Shown here one piece after another: positions 49,839-56,952 of a stretch of 64,000 nt of DNA. A model generated the notes under the pieces. That model was given only the letters and a program-made list of their open reading frames with translations, was not told the DNA's origin and did not search any database. Location of the stretch: the NCBI RefSeq assembly GCF_000382385.1, contig NZ_KB908320.1:300535-364534 (forward strand). The letters are read 5' to 3'. Position 1 is the first letter of the stretch. Each line of letters begins with the position of its first letter. A program made the position numbers and the translations under genes. The stretch is from Segatella maculosa DSM 19339 = JCM 15638 (GTDB lineage Bacteria; Bacteroidota; Bacteroidia; Bacteroidales; Bacteroidaceae).

Positions 49839-51245
49839 TCACTTTTGGCAGATGCTTTTACGGATAATCTCAGCCATCTTGGCTGCTCCTTCGGCCGTAG
49901 GATGAATACCGTCGGCCTGCATCAGTTTACCATAAGGGGCAAATGCAGTATGAAGGTCGATGATCTTACAACGGCGTTTGCGTGCTACCTTGCGAATAAT
50001 CGGTATGATGGCGTTCGCAATCACGGAGTCGTTGATGTTCCATGTGGGTTTAAAGGCCGGGATTGGTGTTGCCAAATAAATCACCGGACGGGCTGGAAGC
50101 GACTGCAACGTATCAACCATGGCCAGCAAATCGCGCTCAAAATCCGCACCGTACTGCCAATTCTCAGGTTTACTGTCATTCGTGCCGAGTTTCAAAACGA
50201 CGACGTTCGGGTTGAAGGCCTGCGCATCTCGCCATGCAAGCTCTTTGACATAAGGATAGTCTCCACGGGTGAGTAGCGTGCGTGCACTGACACCGAAGTT
50301 CCTCACATTATAGCCGTTGCCGAGCAATTTATGCAACACGGCCGGATAGCCCTCCATCTCCGACATGTCAATACCGGATCCATCGGTGATGCTGTTGCCG
50401 ATACAAGCCACGCGGATTGCCTGCGGAGACACAGATTTATGCTTTTCAAGCCATGTCGATAAGTCATCAAGCAACTGCTGGTGATAGGGAAACGACGACG
50501 AGTAGCCGAACCCATGTCCGCCATGCGGATAAACGTAGAGCGCACAGTTATTGCGCTTGCGCCGCATGGCCGAGTAGTAGGCCACACCGTTTGCAAGGGG
50601 CGTGATGACTTTGTCGTCATTGGCAAGGAAGATGGCCGCCTCGGGCGTAAGGTGAGACCGCACTTGCCGGTCGGTAGAATAGGCTTCTATCGCGGCCTTA
50701 TCCTCTACTTTGTCCCCAAAAAACGCGCCGGCCGACTGCGAATAAGCGGCCTTTCGGTCGAGCGAAATGACGGGATAGAACAGCAAAGAGAAGTTAGGAC
50801 GCGCATCGAAAGCGGCCCGCGTGGAAACGACCGAAGCCAGATGTCCACCCGCTGAGAAACCCATAATGCCCACATCGTAAGGATTGATATGCCACGAAAG
50901 CGCACTGTCGCGCACCATTCTTATGGTCTTTTCGGCATCGTCGACGGGCAAGGAAGGGTTGCCATGCGGCATACGGTATTTCAAAACAAAAAAGGCAATG
51001 CCCCGCTGATTGAAAAAGGGTGCCCAGTCATGTCCCTCTTTATTGATGGCCAAATGTGTGTAACCGCCCCCCGGCAGTACCACAACGGCCCGGCCCGACG
51101 GCTGCTCGGGGAGATAAACGGTAAGAGTAGACGCTGCGTCGGCAGTGAGTGGAATTACCATGCCCTGCTTGGGTTGCTGTGCTTTCAAAGGCAAAACAGC
51201 CAGCAACAAGGCCAGTCGTAAAAAATGTTTTCCTATGATTTTCAT
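49839..51245 (-). CDS. Exported two-domain esterase: alpha/beta hydrolase plus SGNH hydrolase
   Basis: 468 residues from MKIIGKHFLRLALLLAVLPLKAQ, a signal peptide; a longer in-frame start lies beyond the -7 box and is rejected. Domain 1 (about 30-270) is an alpha/beta hydrolase of the acetyl-xylan-esterase-like group: RAVVVLPGGGYTHLAINKEGHDWAPFF, nucleophile Ser in GIMGFSAGGHLASVV, Asp region ANDDKVITP, His in HGGHGFGYSSSF. Domain 2 (about 280-468) is SGNH: CIGNSITDGSG, FGVSARTLLTRGD, KLGTNDSKP, DGIHPTAEGAAKMAEI. Both triads look intact. It likely removes acetyl or similar esters from plant polysaccharides in the periplasm. Confidence 0.85.
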   Translation of the reverse strand: MKIIGKHFLRLALLLAVLPLKAQQPKQGMVIPLTADAASTLTVYLPEQPSGRAVVVLPGGGYTHLAINKEGHDWAPFFNQRGIAFFVLKYRMPHGNPSLPVDDAEKTIRMVRDSALSWHINPYDVGIMGFSAGGHLASVVSTRAAFDARPNFSLLFYPVISLDRKAAYSQSAGAFFGDKVEDKAAIEAYSTDRQVRSHLTPEAAIFLANDDKVITPLANGVAYYSAMRRKRNNCALYVYPHGGHGFGYSSSFPYHQQLLDDLSTWLEKHKSVSPQAIRVACIGNSITDGSGIDMSEMEGYPAVLHKLLGNGYNVRNFGVSARTLLTRGDYPYVKELAWRDAQAFNPNVVVLKLGTNDSKPENWQYGADFERDLLAMVDTLQSLPARPVIYLATPIPAFKPTWNINDSVIANAIIPIIRKVARKRRCKIIDLHTAFAPYGKLMQADGIHPTAEGAAKMAEIIRKSICQK

Positions 51246-51271
51246 TATTAGTGTAATTAAAATGTCAGCCA

Positions 51272-51279
51272 CAAAGGTA
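51272..51279 (-). promoter_or_regulatory. -7 box of the esterase gene
   Basis: TACCTTTG on the minus strand, 27 bases before the ATG; the -33 region is not recognisable. Confidence 0.5.
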
Positions 51280-51516
51280 AGCTTTTTATTTAAAATGAGA
51301 GAGAAATGGTGGAGAAATGTTACCAGAGAATATACTCTATCGCACATTTTGTCATTGCCTCACAATAAGTAAACGTTCAAAATTAAACCGTTTTATCCTA
51401 TACGTCAGTTCGGGATAAGAATATTCAGACGGAAACCTCGAAGAGGTGACGGAACGAAGCAAAAGTTGTTTCCGCTGGTCCGTCACCCCTTCGGAATTCC
51501 CGTCGACATATTTTTT
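51280..51516. other. Intergenic stretch upstream of the esterase, nothing called
   Basis: About 240 bases between the esterase promoter and the 41-bp array. A loose inverted repeat (GAAGAGGTGACGGAACGAAG / CGTCACCCCTTCGG) near 51437-51495 is the only structure seen. Confidence 0.4.
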
Positions 51517-51760
51517 AACGTTTGACTGCCAGAGTACGGTACCCCTATACTTTTCTTAACGTTTAACTGCCAGAGTACGACACTCTTATACTTTTATTGA
51601 CAGTTAACTCTCGGCGTGTGGCACTTCTATACTTTTCTTAACGTTTTACTGTCAGAGTGTGGCACTCCTATACTTTTCTTAACGTTTTACTGTCAGAGTG
51701 CGGCACTCCTATACTTTCCTTAACGTTTAATTGTCAGAGTGCGGCACTCCTATGCATCTT
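51517..51760. repeat. Tandem array, six units of exactly 41 bp (AACGTTTnACTGnCAGAGTGCGGCACTCCTATACTTTTCTT)
   Basis: The unit start AACG (GACA in the third) falls at 51517, 51558, 51599, 51640, 51681 and 51722, always 41 bases apart. Each unit holds the near-palindrome GAGTGCGGCACTC. Bases 51761-51990 after it show no gene. Confidence 0.95.
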
Positions 51761-51990
51761 TTGCCTTTTTAACCCCTATCGGGGCTCCCGCTGATATTGT
51801 ATTTTACCCCCTTGGCTTCCGGTGGAGGTTCCGCTACGTATTTTTTTGTTTCTCGAAGTCTCGGCGGAGGCACCGAGACTCTTTTTTGATTTTTTCCCTC
51901 ATTGTGATTTATCCCGAACTCGCGTATCTTATATATAGCCGCCTCTCCTTTGAATTAGATATTCTTCAATCAGCCCGGGCAAACTTCAGG

Positions 51991-52029
51991 AAACAAAAAA
52001 ACAGTTCCGGAATCACTTCCAAAACTGTT
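51991..52029 (-). terminator. Rho-independent terminator of the orphan RNA candidate
   Basis: On the minus strand AACAGTT-TT-GGAA-GTGA-TTCC-GG-AACTGTT (52029 to 52000) followed by TTTTTTG. It lies 330 bases past the nearest upstream gene stop, too far to be that gene's obvious terminator, but about 150-185 bases after a consensus promoter. Confidence 0.75.
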
Positions 52030-52180
52030 ATATTTTGTGATTTGAAATTTCATTTTTGAGTGACGACTCACTCGGGTGCTATCCTTTGATATGTGAAATC
52101 TTATTTTAAGCTAACACCTTTCCGAATCACAATCTTTAAACCTAATAACTAAAAACCTAAACAATCTATTAACCTTTTGT
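51993..52180 (-). ncRNA. Candidate structured small RNA, about 190 nt
   Basis: No ORF is credible between the promoter at 52186-52217 and the terminator at 51991-52029. The RNA can fold: GUGAUU (52125-52130) pairs with AAUCAC (52037-52042), enclosing GGUGUUA (52112-52118) with UAGCACC (52075-52081, one G-U) and the hairpin GAGUGA-GUCG-UCACUC (52058-52073), a three-way junction. Size and a long closing structure recall 6S-like RNAs (Bacteroidales-1, 6S-Flavo), but I cannot assign a family. It is separated from the upstream gene by about 180 bases and from the downstream esterase by a 41-bp array. Confidence 0.5.
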
Positions 52181-52185
52181 GTTTG

Positions 52186-52217
52186 CAAAGGTAAGGAGGT
52201 TTCGAATAACTTCCAAA
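52186..52217 (-). promoter_or_regulatory. Orphan consensus promoter (TTTG-20-TACCTTTG)
   Basis: TTTG (52214-52217), spacer 20, TACCTTTG (52186-52193) on the minus strand. It is a full consensus match facing a region without a gene. Confidence 0.8.
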
Positions 52218-52357
52218 CATTGGTGTGCTTTTAATAGAATTTCAACTATTTTCTTGATTTACGTCAACTCATAACGTCTGTTCAACCCGAAAGTTTCAAA
52301 ACATTTAGCTGTCTCGTTCCGGTCATTAGCATAGACAAGGCCCAAAACTAACCTTTT

Positions 52358-53458
52358 TCACTGCTTACTGTTCTGGGCAATATTGAACAATGTGCCTGTC
52401 GGGCAGACGAACCGGCAGTAAGGGCGGGCTATAAAGAATGACAAAAACACCACAACCACACCCAAAATCAGCACGACGACAGATGCACTTTGCAGAATAA
52501 AAGCCGAGAATACCTCGTAGTCCATCCACTCAAACCCCACACCTAACAACATCAACATCATGAGCACGGCCCATAAAATCTCGCGGAAACGGCTCAACAT
52601 CTTTGCTGTTTCAGCCTTCATTTTCCATTTCCGACGCTTGTTGGTTCTGCCAGCCAACTCCTGAAGCGAGCCGCAAGGACAGATGTTGAGACAGTAATAT
52701 CCTTTCTTTCCAAACAAGGGATAAACAAACGCCGTTATCAGCATGACGACCGGAATGAGCGACACCCATAGATTGATGCCGTCGGAGAGGTAGCCTACCA
52801 TCAAGGAATAGGAGATAAATGTGCCGCACCAAAAGCCGAGAACAATCACATTCAATATCAATTGCAGGGTGCGATAGGTTCTGCTGCGGTAGAAAAGCGG
52901 AACGATTGCGCCCAGTAAGACGACAATCAGGCCGAAAACCGTCTTGACATTTAAGTCTATTTTCTCGAAGAAACGCTTTTCACGTGCGTTCTTGGCGGCA
53001 TATTGCAAACCACGCTCCACATTACCTATGATACCACGTGAAGAAAACGTCGCCCCACTGATGGCATCGACTTTCAACTGTTGGGCTTCTACAATCGATT
53101 TACCATTCCATACCGTCAGCAACTTACTCGCCTCACTGAAGAAGTCGGGGGTCTCGTTGTTCTTCAGTGCCTTTATTTTCTGCACCTTTCCGTCTTTGAT
53201 ATAAATCTCCAAAGGGACGGTGCCGCCATATCCTGCGATGTCTTTGGCAAGTGGAGTGGTATTGATGACCATTGCACCGTCTGCACTGCGGTACATTGTA
53301 TCCACAACGACCACTTTCTTGGCAGAATCATCAGCCGCCATGCGCATCTTATACCCAAAGACCTTACCATCGCGCATCACGGCAACTGTTGTCATCGCCA
53401 CGAAACACACAGCGAGTGTCAGCAGTTGCTGCAGCTTTTTATTCTTTATTTCCATCAT
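52358..53458 (-). CDS. Membrane FMN-binding / 4Fe-4S electron-transfer protein
   Basis: 366 residues. An N-terminal membrane helix, a periplasmic FMN-binding domain with the flavinylation motif DAISGATFSSRGI (Thr expected to carry FMN, attached by ApbE), then five or so membrane helices and a NapH/NosR-like 4Fe-4S part with two cysteine clusters, CLNICPCGSLQELAG and CRFVCPTGTLFNIAQ, each short of the full four-cysteine ferredoxin pattern. The layout matches flavinylated membrane redox proteins that move electrons across the inner membrane. Partners and acceptor are unknown; the gene stands alone. Confidence 0.8.
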   Translation of the reverse strand: MMEIKNKKLQQLLTLAVCFVAMTTVAVMRDGKVFGYKMRMAADDSAKKVVVVDTMYRSADGAMVINTTPLAKDIAGYGGTVPLEIYIKDGKVQKIKALKNNETPDFFSEASKLLTVWNGKSIVEAQQLKVDAISGATFSSRGIIGNVERGLQYAAKNAREKRFFEKIDLNVKTVFGLIVVLLGAIVPLFYRSRTYRTLQLILNVIVLGFWCGTFISYSLMVGYLSDGINLWVSLIPVVMLITAFVYPLFGKKGYYCLNICPCGSLQELAGRTNKRRKWKMKAETAKMLSRFREILWAVLMMLMLLGVGFEWMDYEVFSAFILQSASVVVLILGVVVVFLSFFIARPYCRFVCPTGTLFNIAQNSKQ

Positions 53459-53539
53459 CTGTCTACGTTGAAAGTCGTAAAATTACAAATAAAATGTGTT
53501 TTTTTCAGTCACCCCCTACGCTGTTTTAATAAATATTAG

Positions 53540-53547
53540 TACCTTTG
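53540..53547 (+). promoter_or_regulatory. -7 box of the DUF488 gene, probably giving a leaderless transcript
   Basis: TACCTTTG ends 4 bases before the ATG (53552), so transcription should begin at or next to the start codon. The -33 is weak (TTTT). Confidence 0.55.
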
Positions 53548-53551
53548 TCAT

Positions 53552-53923
53552 ATGAACGAAATAAGAATAAAAAGAGTTTATCAAGCCATCGATGAGCTTG
53601 ATGGTTACCGCATTTTGACAGACAGATTGTGGCCGAGAGGAATTGCTAAAGACAAGGCTGATATTGATCTTTGGGCTAAATTCATCGCGCCAACGGTCAG
53701 TCTGCGCCAGTGGTTTGGTCATAAACCGGAGAACTTCCCACTATTCACGGAACGTTACACGGAAGAACTTGAGAAGAACCCAGAAGCTAAAAAGTTTATT
53801 GAACTGTGCGAAACGCAACTGAAGAAAGGAAATGTTACCTTATTATATGGTGCCAAAGACGAAACGCACAATCATGCGGTCGTGCTAAGGGCCTTTATCA
53901 ACCGCCATCTAAGCACAGAATAA
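53552..53923 (+). CDS. DUF488 family protein (YeaO-like)
   Basis: 123 residues. Family hallmarks: IRIKRVYQAIDELDGYRILTDRLWPRGI, LWAKFIAPTVSLRQWFGH, FTERYTEEL, and TLLYGAKDETHNHAVVL. It is a small cytosolic protein of unknown function, present in many bacteria and archaea. It stands alone on the plus strand; its last 15 bases overlap the 3' end of the convergent lysO part. Confidence 0.88.
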   Translation: MNEIRIKRVYQAIDELDGYRILTDRLWPRGIAKDKADIDLWAKFIAPTVSLRQWFGHKPENFPLFTERYTEELEKNPEAKKFIELCETQLKKGNVTLLYGAKDETHNHAVVLRAFINRHLSTE

Positions 53924-54535
53924 TGCAATGAGCATGGGGATGCTCATCTCAAGCATCAAACCATGGAACACAGCAACAGGAATAACACGTTTGTCGCCTG
54001 TAGCATTGAGAATGGAAGGCAGACACACGTCCATAGAACTGATGCCTGCCGTCGAGATTGCAGCCAAACCGCCTCCCTTATGCGCGATATAACGGCACCC
54101 GAACAGGGACAGAAGCTCACGAGCAATATTTGCGAGCAAGGCGATTGTGGCCAACTGCGTCGCCTCCGTAGCACCAACGGTAATTGTTTTCATTTGGGCA
54201 ATAAGCACAGAAGACAACGAATAATAACCAAAGCCACTGCCAATGGCCATGATATCAGACAAGTGATGATTACTGAAAATTAAAAAGGCAAGAGCAGTGA
54301 ACAATAATGTTCCCACAATGGTACATGCCGGCAGCAAAAACATCTTGAGATTGATGGAACGCAACATCGTTCCTAAGTCATGCATAGCCCCTACTCCGAT
54401 CCCAACTTGAATGATCAGGGCAGAAAGTACAATCATTGGCAAAGATGTATTGTGCAACCACGCCGGAGATATTCCCGATATACCGATGCCTATACCGCCA
54501 ACCAATGCCAGCAACAGTGACAAGTTATGCTTCAT
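53909..54535 (-). CDS. LysO family lysine exporter, C-terminal protein of a split pair
   Basis: 208 residues, about six membrane helices. LysO (YbjE, DUF340) exports lysine and is about 300 residues in E. coli; here it is encoded as two genes. This part holds LALVGGIGIGISGISPAWLHNTSLP, GSGFGYYSLSSVLI, TVGATEATQLATIALLANIARELLSLF and KGGGLAAISTAGISSMDVCLPSI, matching the second half of the family. It overlaps the preceding gene by four bases (ATGA). Confidence 0.82.
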   Translation of the reverse strand: MKHNLSLLLALVGGIGIGISGISPAWLHNTSLPMIVLSALIIQVGIGVGAMHDLGTMLRSINLKMFLLPACTIVGTLLFTALAFLIFSNHHLSDIMAIGSGFGYYSLSSVLIAQMKTITVGATEATQLATIALLANIARELLSLFGCRYIAHKGGGLAAISTAGISSMDVCLPSILNATGDKRVIPVAVFHGLMLEMSIPMLIALFCA

Positions 54536-54813
54536 CTTTGCTCTTCTTCCTTTTTAGTGATATAATGATTAAACAGACAACCGGCTCCAAAGCTCCCCAA
54601 CATGCCAAGGACGGCAATGACAAGTGCCTGCCAACCGAAATAAGCAATATTCTTTATTAAATCATGATTGGAACCAATCGTAACGCCAAATACAAAAAGT
54701 AATAGCAAAATCGTATAGTGTGCCGTTTGGTCTACCCTGTGAATACCACGTATGTTTCGCAGTACATAGCCGATTCCTACGCCTAATAATAGCAGAAAAA
54801 GTATCTTAAACAT
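54532..54813 (-). CDS. LysO family lysine exporter, N-terminal protein of a split pair
   Basis: 93 residues from MFKILFLLLLGVGIGYVLRNI (ATG 54813); the in-frame ATG at 54903 precedes the -7 box and is rejected. Three membrane helices with HYTILLLLFVFGVTIGSNHDLI, the first-half motif of LysO, then GCLFNHYITKKEEEQR. The stop overlaps the next start (ATGA), so the halves are translated together. This two-gene form is usual in Bacteroidales and is not a fresh frameshift. Confidence 0.8.
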   Translation of the reverse strand: MFKILFLLLLGVGIGYVLRNIRGIHRVDQTAHYTILLLLFVFGVTIGSNHDLIKNIAYFGWQALVIAVLGMLGSFGAGCLFNHYITKKEEEQR

Positions 54814-54839
54814 CTCTGTTTCACCTGTTGATTGAGTTG

Positions 54840-54847
54840 CAAAAGTA
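54840..54847 (-). promoter_or_regulatory. -7 box of the lysO pair
   Basis: TACTTTTG on the minus strand, 26 bases before the ATG; a weak CTTG lies 19 bases upstream. Confidence 0.5.
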
Positions 54848-54945
54848 TGAAAACATCGTGAATTCACAAGGACATATTTATGCAATTTATAATCAAAAAT
54901 CAAATTACTTGACTTGAATCAAGAGATAAGTTGGTCCAACAAGAT

Positions 54946-55040
54946 TTGCAACATCAACCATATCATCTTGCAATATAACCCATTTCACTTCCTAACATGG
55001 GCCATATTAGCGTGCAAAGTGGCTGAGATTACTTGGCAGA
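54946..55040. repeat. Degenerate 22-bp array upstream of tRNA-Cys
   Basis: TTGCA starts at 54946 and 54968; GTGCA at 55012 and TGGCA at 55034 keep the 22-base step (the unit expected at 54990 is missing). Sequence blocks such as GGGCCATATTAGCGTGCAAAGTGGCTGAGATT are shared with the arrays at 44400 and 55370. Confidence 0.6.
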
Positions 55041-55163
55041 ATGGTTACTTTGGCATCTCCTGCAAGGCAGATATGCAAACAAAGAATTGTTGACTACATT
55101 ATTAGGTAAGGCATTAAAGATATGACATAAAAGCTATCACGAACGAAAATAACGACAAATATA

Positions 55164-55195
55164 TTTGGTTTAATGATTTTTTTATCCTATCTTTG
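55164..55195 (+). promoter_or_regulatory. Promoter of tRNA-Cys (TTTG-20-TATCTTTG)
   Basis: TTTG at 55164-55167 and TATCTTTG at 55188-55195, spacer 20: full consensus, 14 bases before the tRNA. Confidence 0.85.
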
Positions 55196-55209
55196 CAAAC
55201 GAAAAAAAT

Positions 55210-55283
55210 GGTACCTTGGCCGATCGGTTAGGTAACGGTCTGCAAAACCGTGTAGAGCAGTTCGACTCTGCTAGGTACCTCCA
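55210..55283 (+). tRNA. tRNA-Cys (anticodon GCA), CCA encoded
   Basis: Acceptor GGTACCT pairs with AGGTACC, then T and CCA. D arm GCC/GGT with the loop GATCGGTTA reading; anticodon stem ACGGT/ACCGT with loop CTGCAAA (anticodon GCA); variable loop GTAG; T arm AGCAG-TTCGACT-CTGCT. 71 nt plus CCA. It is single and flanked on both sides by related 22-bp arrays; no integrase or att duplication is seen. Confidence 0.97.
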
Positions 55284-55369
55284 CACAACACTTTAACTGC
55301 TTTTATTCTTTCGACTCATCAAGACTTGGTCAAATAAAAGCAAAATCGTAATTAAGTTTAGCAATATAG

Positions 55370-55460
55370 CCTATTTTAGCGCGTAATATCAGCCACTTTA
55401 GCGTGCGAAATGGGCCATATTGCGCGGTAAAATGGGTGAGATTGAAAGGCAAGGTTAAGT
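55370..55460. repeat. 22-23-bp array downstream of tRNA-Cys
   Basis: GCGCG/GCGTG cores at 55379, 55401 and about 55423. The 60 bases TAATATCAGCCACTTTAGCG... closely match 44457-44515. After it, 55480-55600 contains decayed arms of the TGTAGGGACGCACGG element (for example ATGTAGGAACACACGG). No gene is seen in 55284-55628. Confidence 0.7.
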
Positions 55461-55628
55461 TGTTGATTTTCGGTTTGAATGCATGTAGGAACACACGGTC
55501 GTATTGATGTGTAAAACGATTGATGGGATAATCCGCTCAAATGTATGTAGGAATGTGTGGTTCGTGCATCTTTACATCTTCATCGTGGCCGTATTGATGC
55601 ATAAAACAGTTGAGATGACGAGGCAAGG

Positions 55629-56237
55629 TCACCACGCGGAGAAAACGAAAAGGACGGAACAGACCAATTGTGTGGCGAGCACATAGAGCACAAAAAGGGG
55701 AGCAAGTTTCCTGAAGCCTATGCAGAACATGTTGAAAACATCTTCTACAGACGAGCATTTGCCCGACATGAGGGCATAGCTGACTGAAGCCACGCACGCA
55801 CAGAACGAAACATAGGGAATGATGCTGGCTGACAAGATACCCGAAAAGACATAGCCGTCGATGCTCAACAGCACGGCATGGGGAACAAGTGTCAGCAATG
55901 CAAGCACAAACACAAAGACGACGATTTCCAAAGCCATCAGACGAAGGGCCAACCGCTGCCGGAAATCAAAAGGACGGTGCAAACCGAGAAGGCCCGACGA
56001 CGAGATACAACCATAGGCAATAGTAGCAACGATGAGCCATGTGGTCATGGGTGTTGCCACGTTATAAGAGAAACGACCGAAGAACCAGCGGATACCCTCG
56101 CTGCTCAGCAGGGAATGAATCATCAAATCGGGCATGGCGGCAGAAAGCAGCCACGACAACAGTATCACGATGAGCTGACCGACGGCCAACGCCACCATGC
56201 AATAACCCAAAAAACGGTGTCGCTGCTTACTCTTCAT
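55629..56237 (-). CDS. Membrane protein resembling the N-terminal half of AbgT transporters
   Basis: 202 residues from MKSKQRHRFLGYC (ATG 56237), overlapping the end of the response-regulator gene by 11 bases; the longer upstream start would run far into that gene. Five or six hydrophobic segments. LLSSEGIRWFFGRFSYNVATPMTTWLIVATIAYGCISSSGLLG recalls the AbgT (aminobenzoyl-glutamate transporter) pattern, but at about 500 residues a true AbgT is much longer. The function is unknown. The overlap suggests coupled translation with the regulator, so it may take part in the same signalling unit. Confidence 0.55.
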   Translation of the reverse strand: MKSKQRHRFLGYCMVALAVGQLIVILLSWLLSAAMPDLMIHSLLSSEGIRWFFGRFSYNVATPMTTWLIVATIAYGCISSSGLLGLHRPFDFRQRLALRLMALEIVVFVFVLALLTLVPHAVLLSIDGYVFSGILSASIIPYVSFCACVASVSYALMSGKCSSVEDVFNMFCIGFRKLAPLFVLYVLATQLVCSVLFVFSAW

Positions 56238-56952
56238 CAGGCCGTAGGTTGTCAATATCCAAAATCCTGAGTTCAAGCGCACGCACCACAAGACGCGTTG
56301 CATTCACACCGAAGCCGCCATTGCCATCGGGAAAGAGCTTTTGCACCAACTCGTTCTGCCGCTTCTCCAGACTCTTCACGCCAAAAGGCATGCCCCGAAG
56401 GTTTGTTATCTGCTCTTTTGTGTAGCCCAAGGCCAGGTGTCGCAGAAAACGCTCGTCGTATTCGTCGATTTCATAGTTGACCAAGGCCTCCTGACGCATC
56501 AGTTGATTGCTGACACTCGCCTTGAAACGCGATACAATCTTTTCCAAAATAGGCTGATTGAAGACTAACCGTTTACCGTCCATGACGCTGGATACATCGC
56601 CACGCGTCAGGAGTTCGCCGCTTTTCAGAATGATACCATCGCAACCGGCGTCCAAAACGTCGACCCAAAGCTTTTCGTTCAGTGTCTCACCCGTGAATAT
56701 CAGCACCTTAATGCCGGGATACGTGTCTTTGGTATGGCGGCAAATCTCCACACCGACGGTCGTACTACCGCCAAGACCGAGGTCAAGCAGCACCAAATCG
56801 GGCAGTTGCACTTTCAACAGCTTCCAATAAACAGTTTCATTCTCGGCAGTTCCGATGATTTCGGCTTCGGGAATATCGTTGTGGATTATCCCAACAGTAC
56901 CCTTCAACTCCAATGGTACGTCTTCAACAATAATAATCTTAAAGTTATTCAT
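56227..56952 (-). CDS. Response regulator with C-terminal helix-turn-helix-like domain
   Basis: 241 residues. Receiver domain: IIIVEDVPLELKGTVGIIH (acidic pocket), phospho-acceptor Asp in LPDLVLLDLGLGG, Thr in VLIFTGET, Lys in DGIILKSGEL. The C-terminal part (EYDERFLRHLALGYTKEQITNLRGM...KSLEKRQNELVQKLFP) looks like a LuxR/sigma-70 region 4 type helix-turn-helix, as in DUF5932 regulators of Bacteroidales. Its start overlaps the kinase stop by four bases (ATGA), so the pair is translated together. Confidence 0.88.
   Translation of the reverse strand: MNNFKIIIVEDVPLELKGTVGIIHNDIPEAEIIGTAENETVYWKLLKVQLPDLVLLDLGLGGSTTVGVEICRHTKDTYPGIKVLIFTGETLNEKLWVDVLDAGCDGIILKSGELLTRGDVSSVMDGKRLVFNQPILEKIVSRFKASVSNQLMRQEALVNYEIDEYDERFLRHLALGYTKEQITNLRGMPFGVKSLEKRQNELVQKLFPDGNGGFGVNATRLVVRALELRILDIDNLRPDEE

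Noticed and set aside
53909..54813. Frameshifted lysO pseudogene
   Set aside because: The two parts overlap by ATGA and both look intact; a two-gene form is usual in this group.
55210..55283. tRNA-Cys as an integration site of a mobile element
   Set aside because: No integrase, no duplicated tRNA 3' end, and ordinary genes on both sides.
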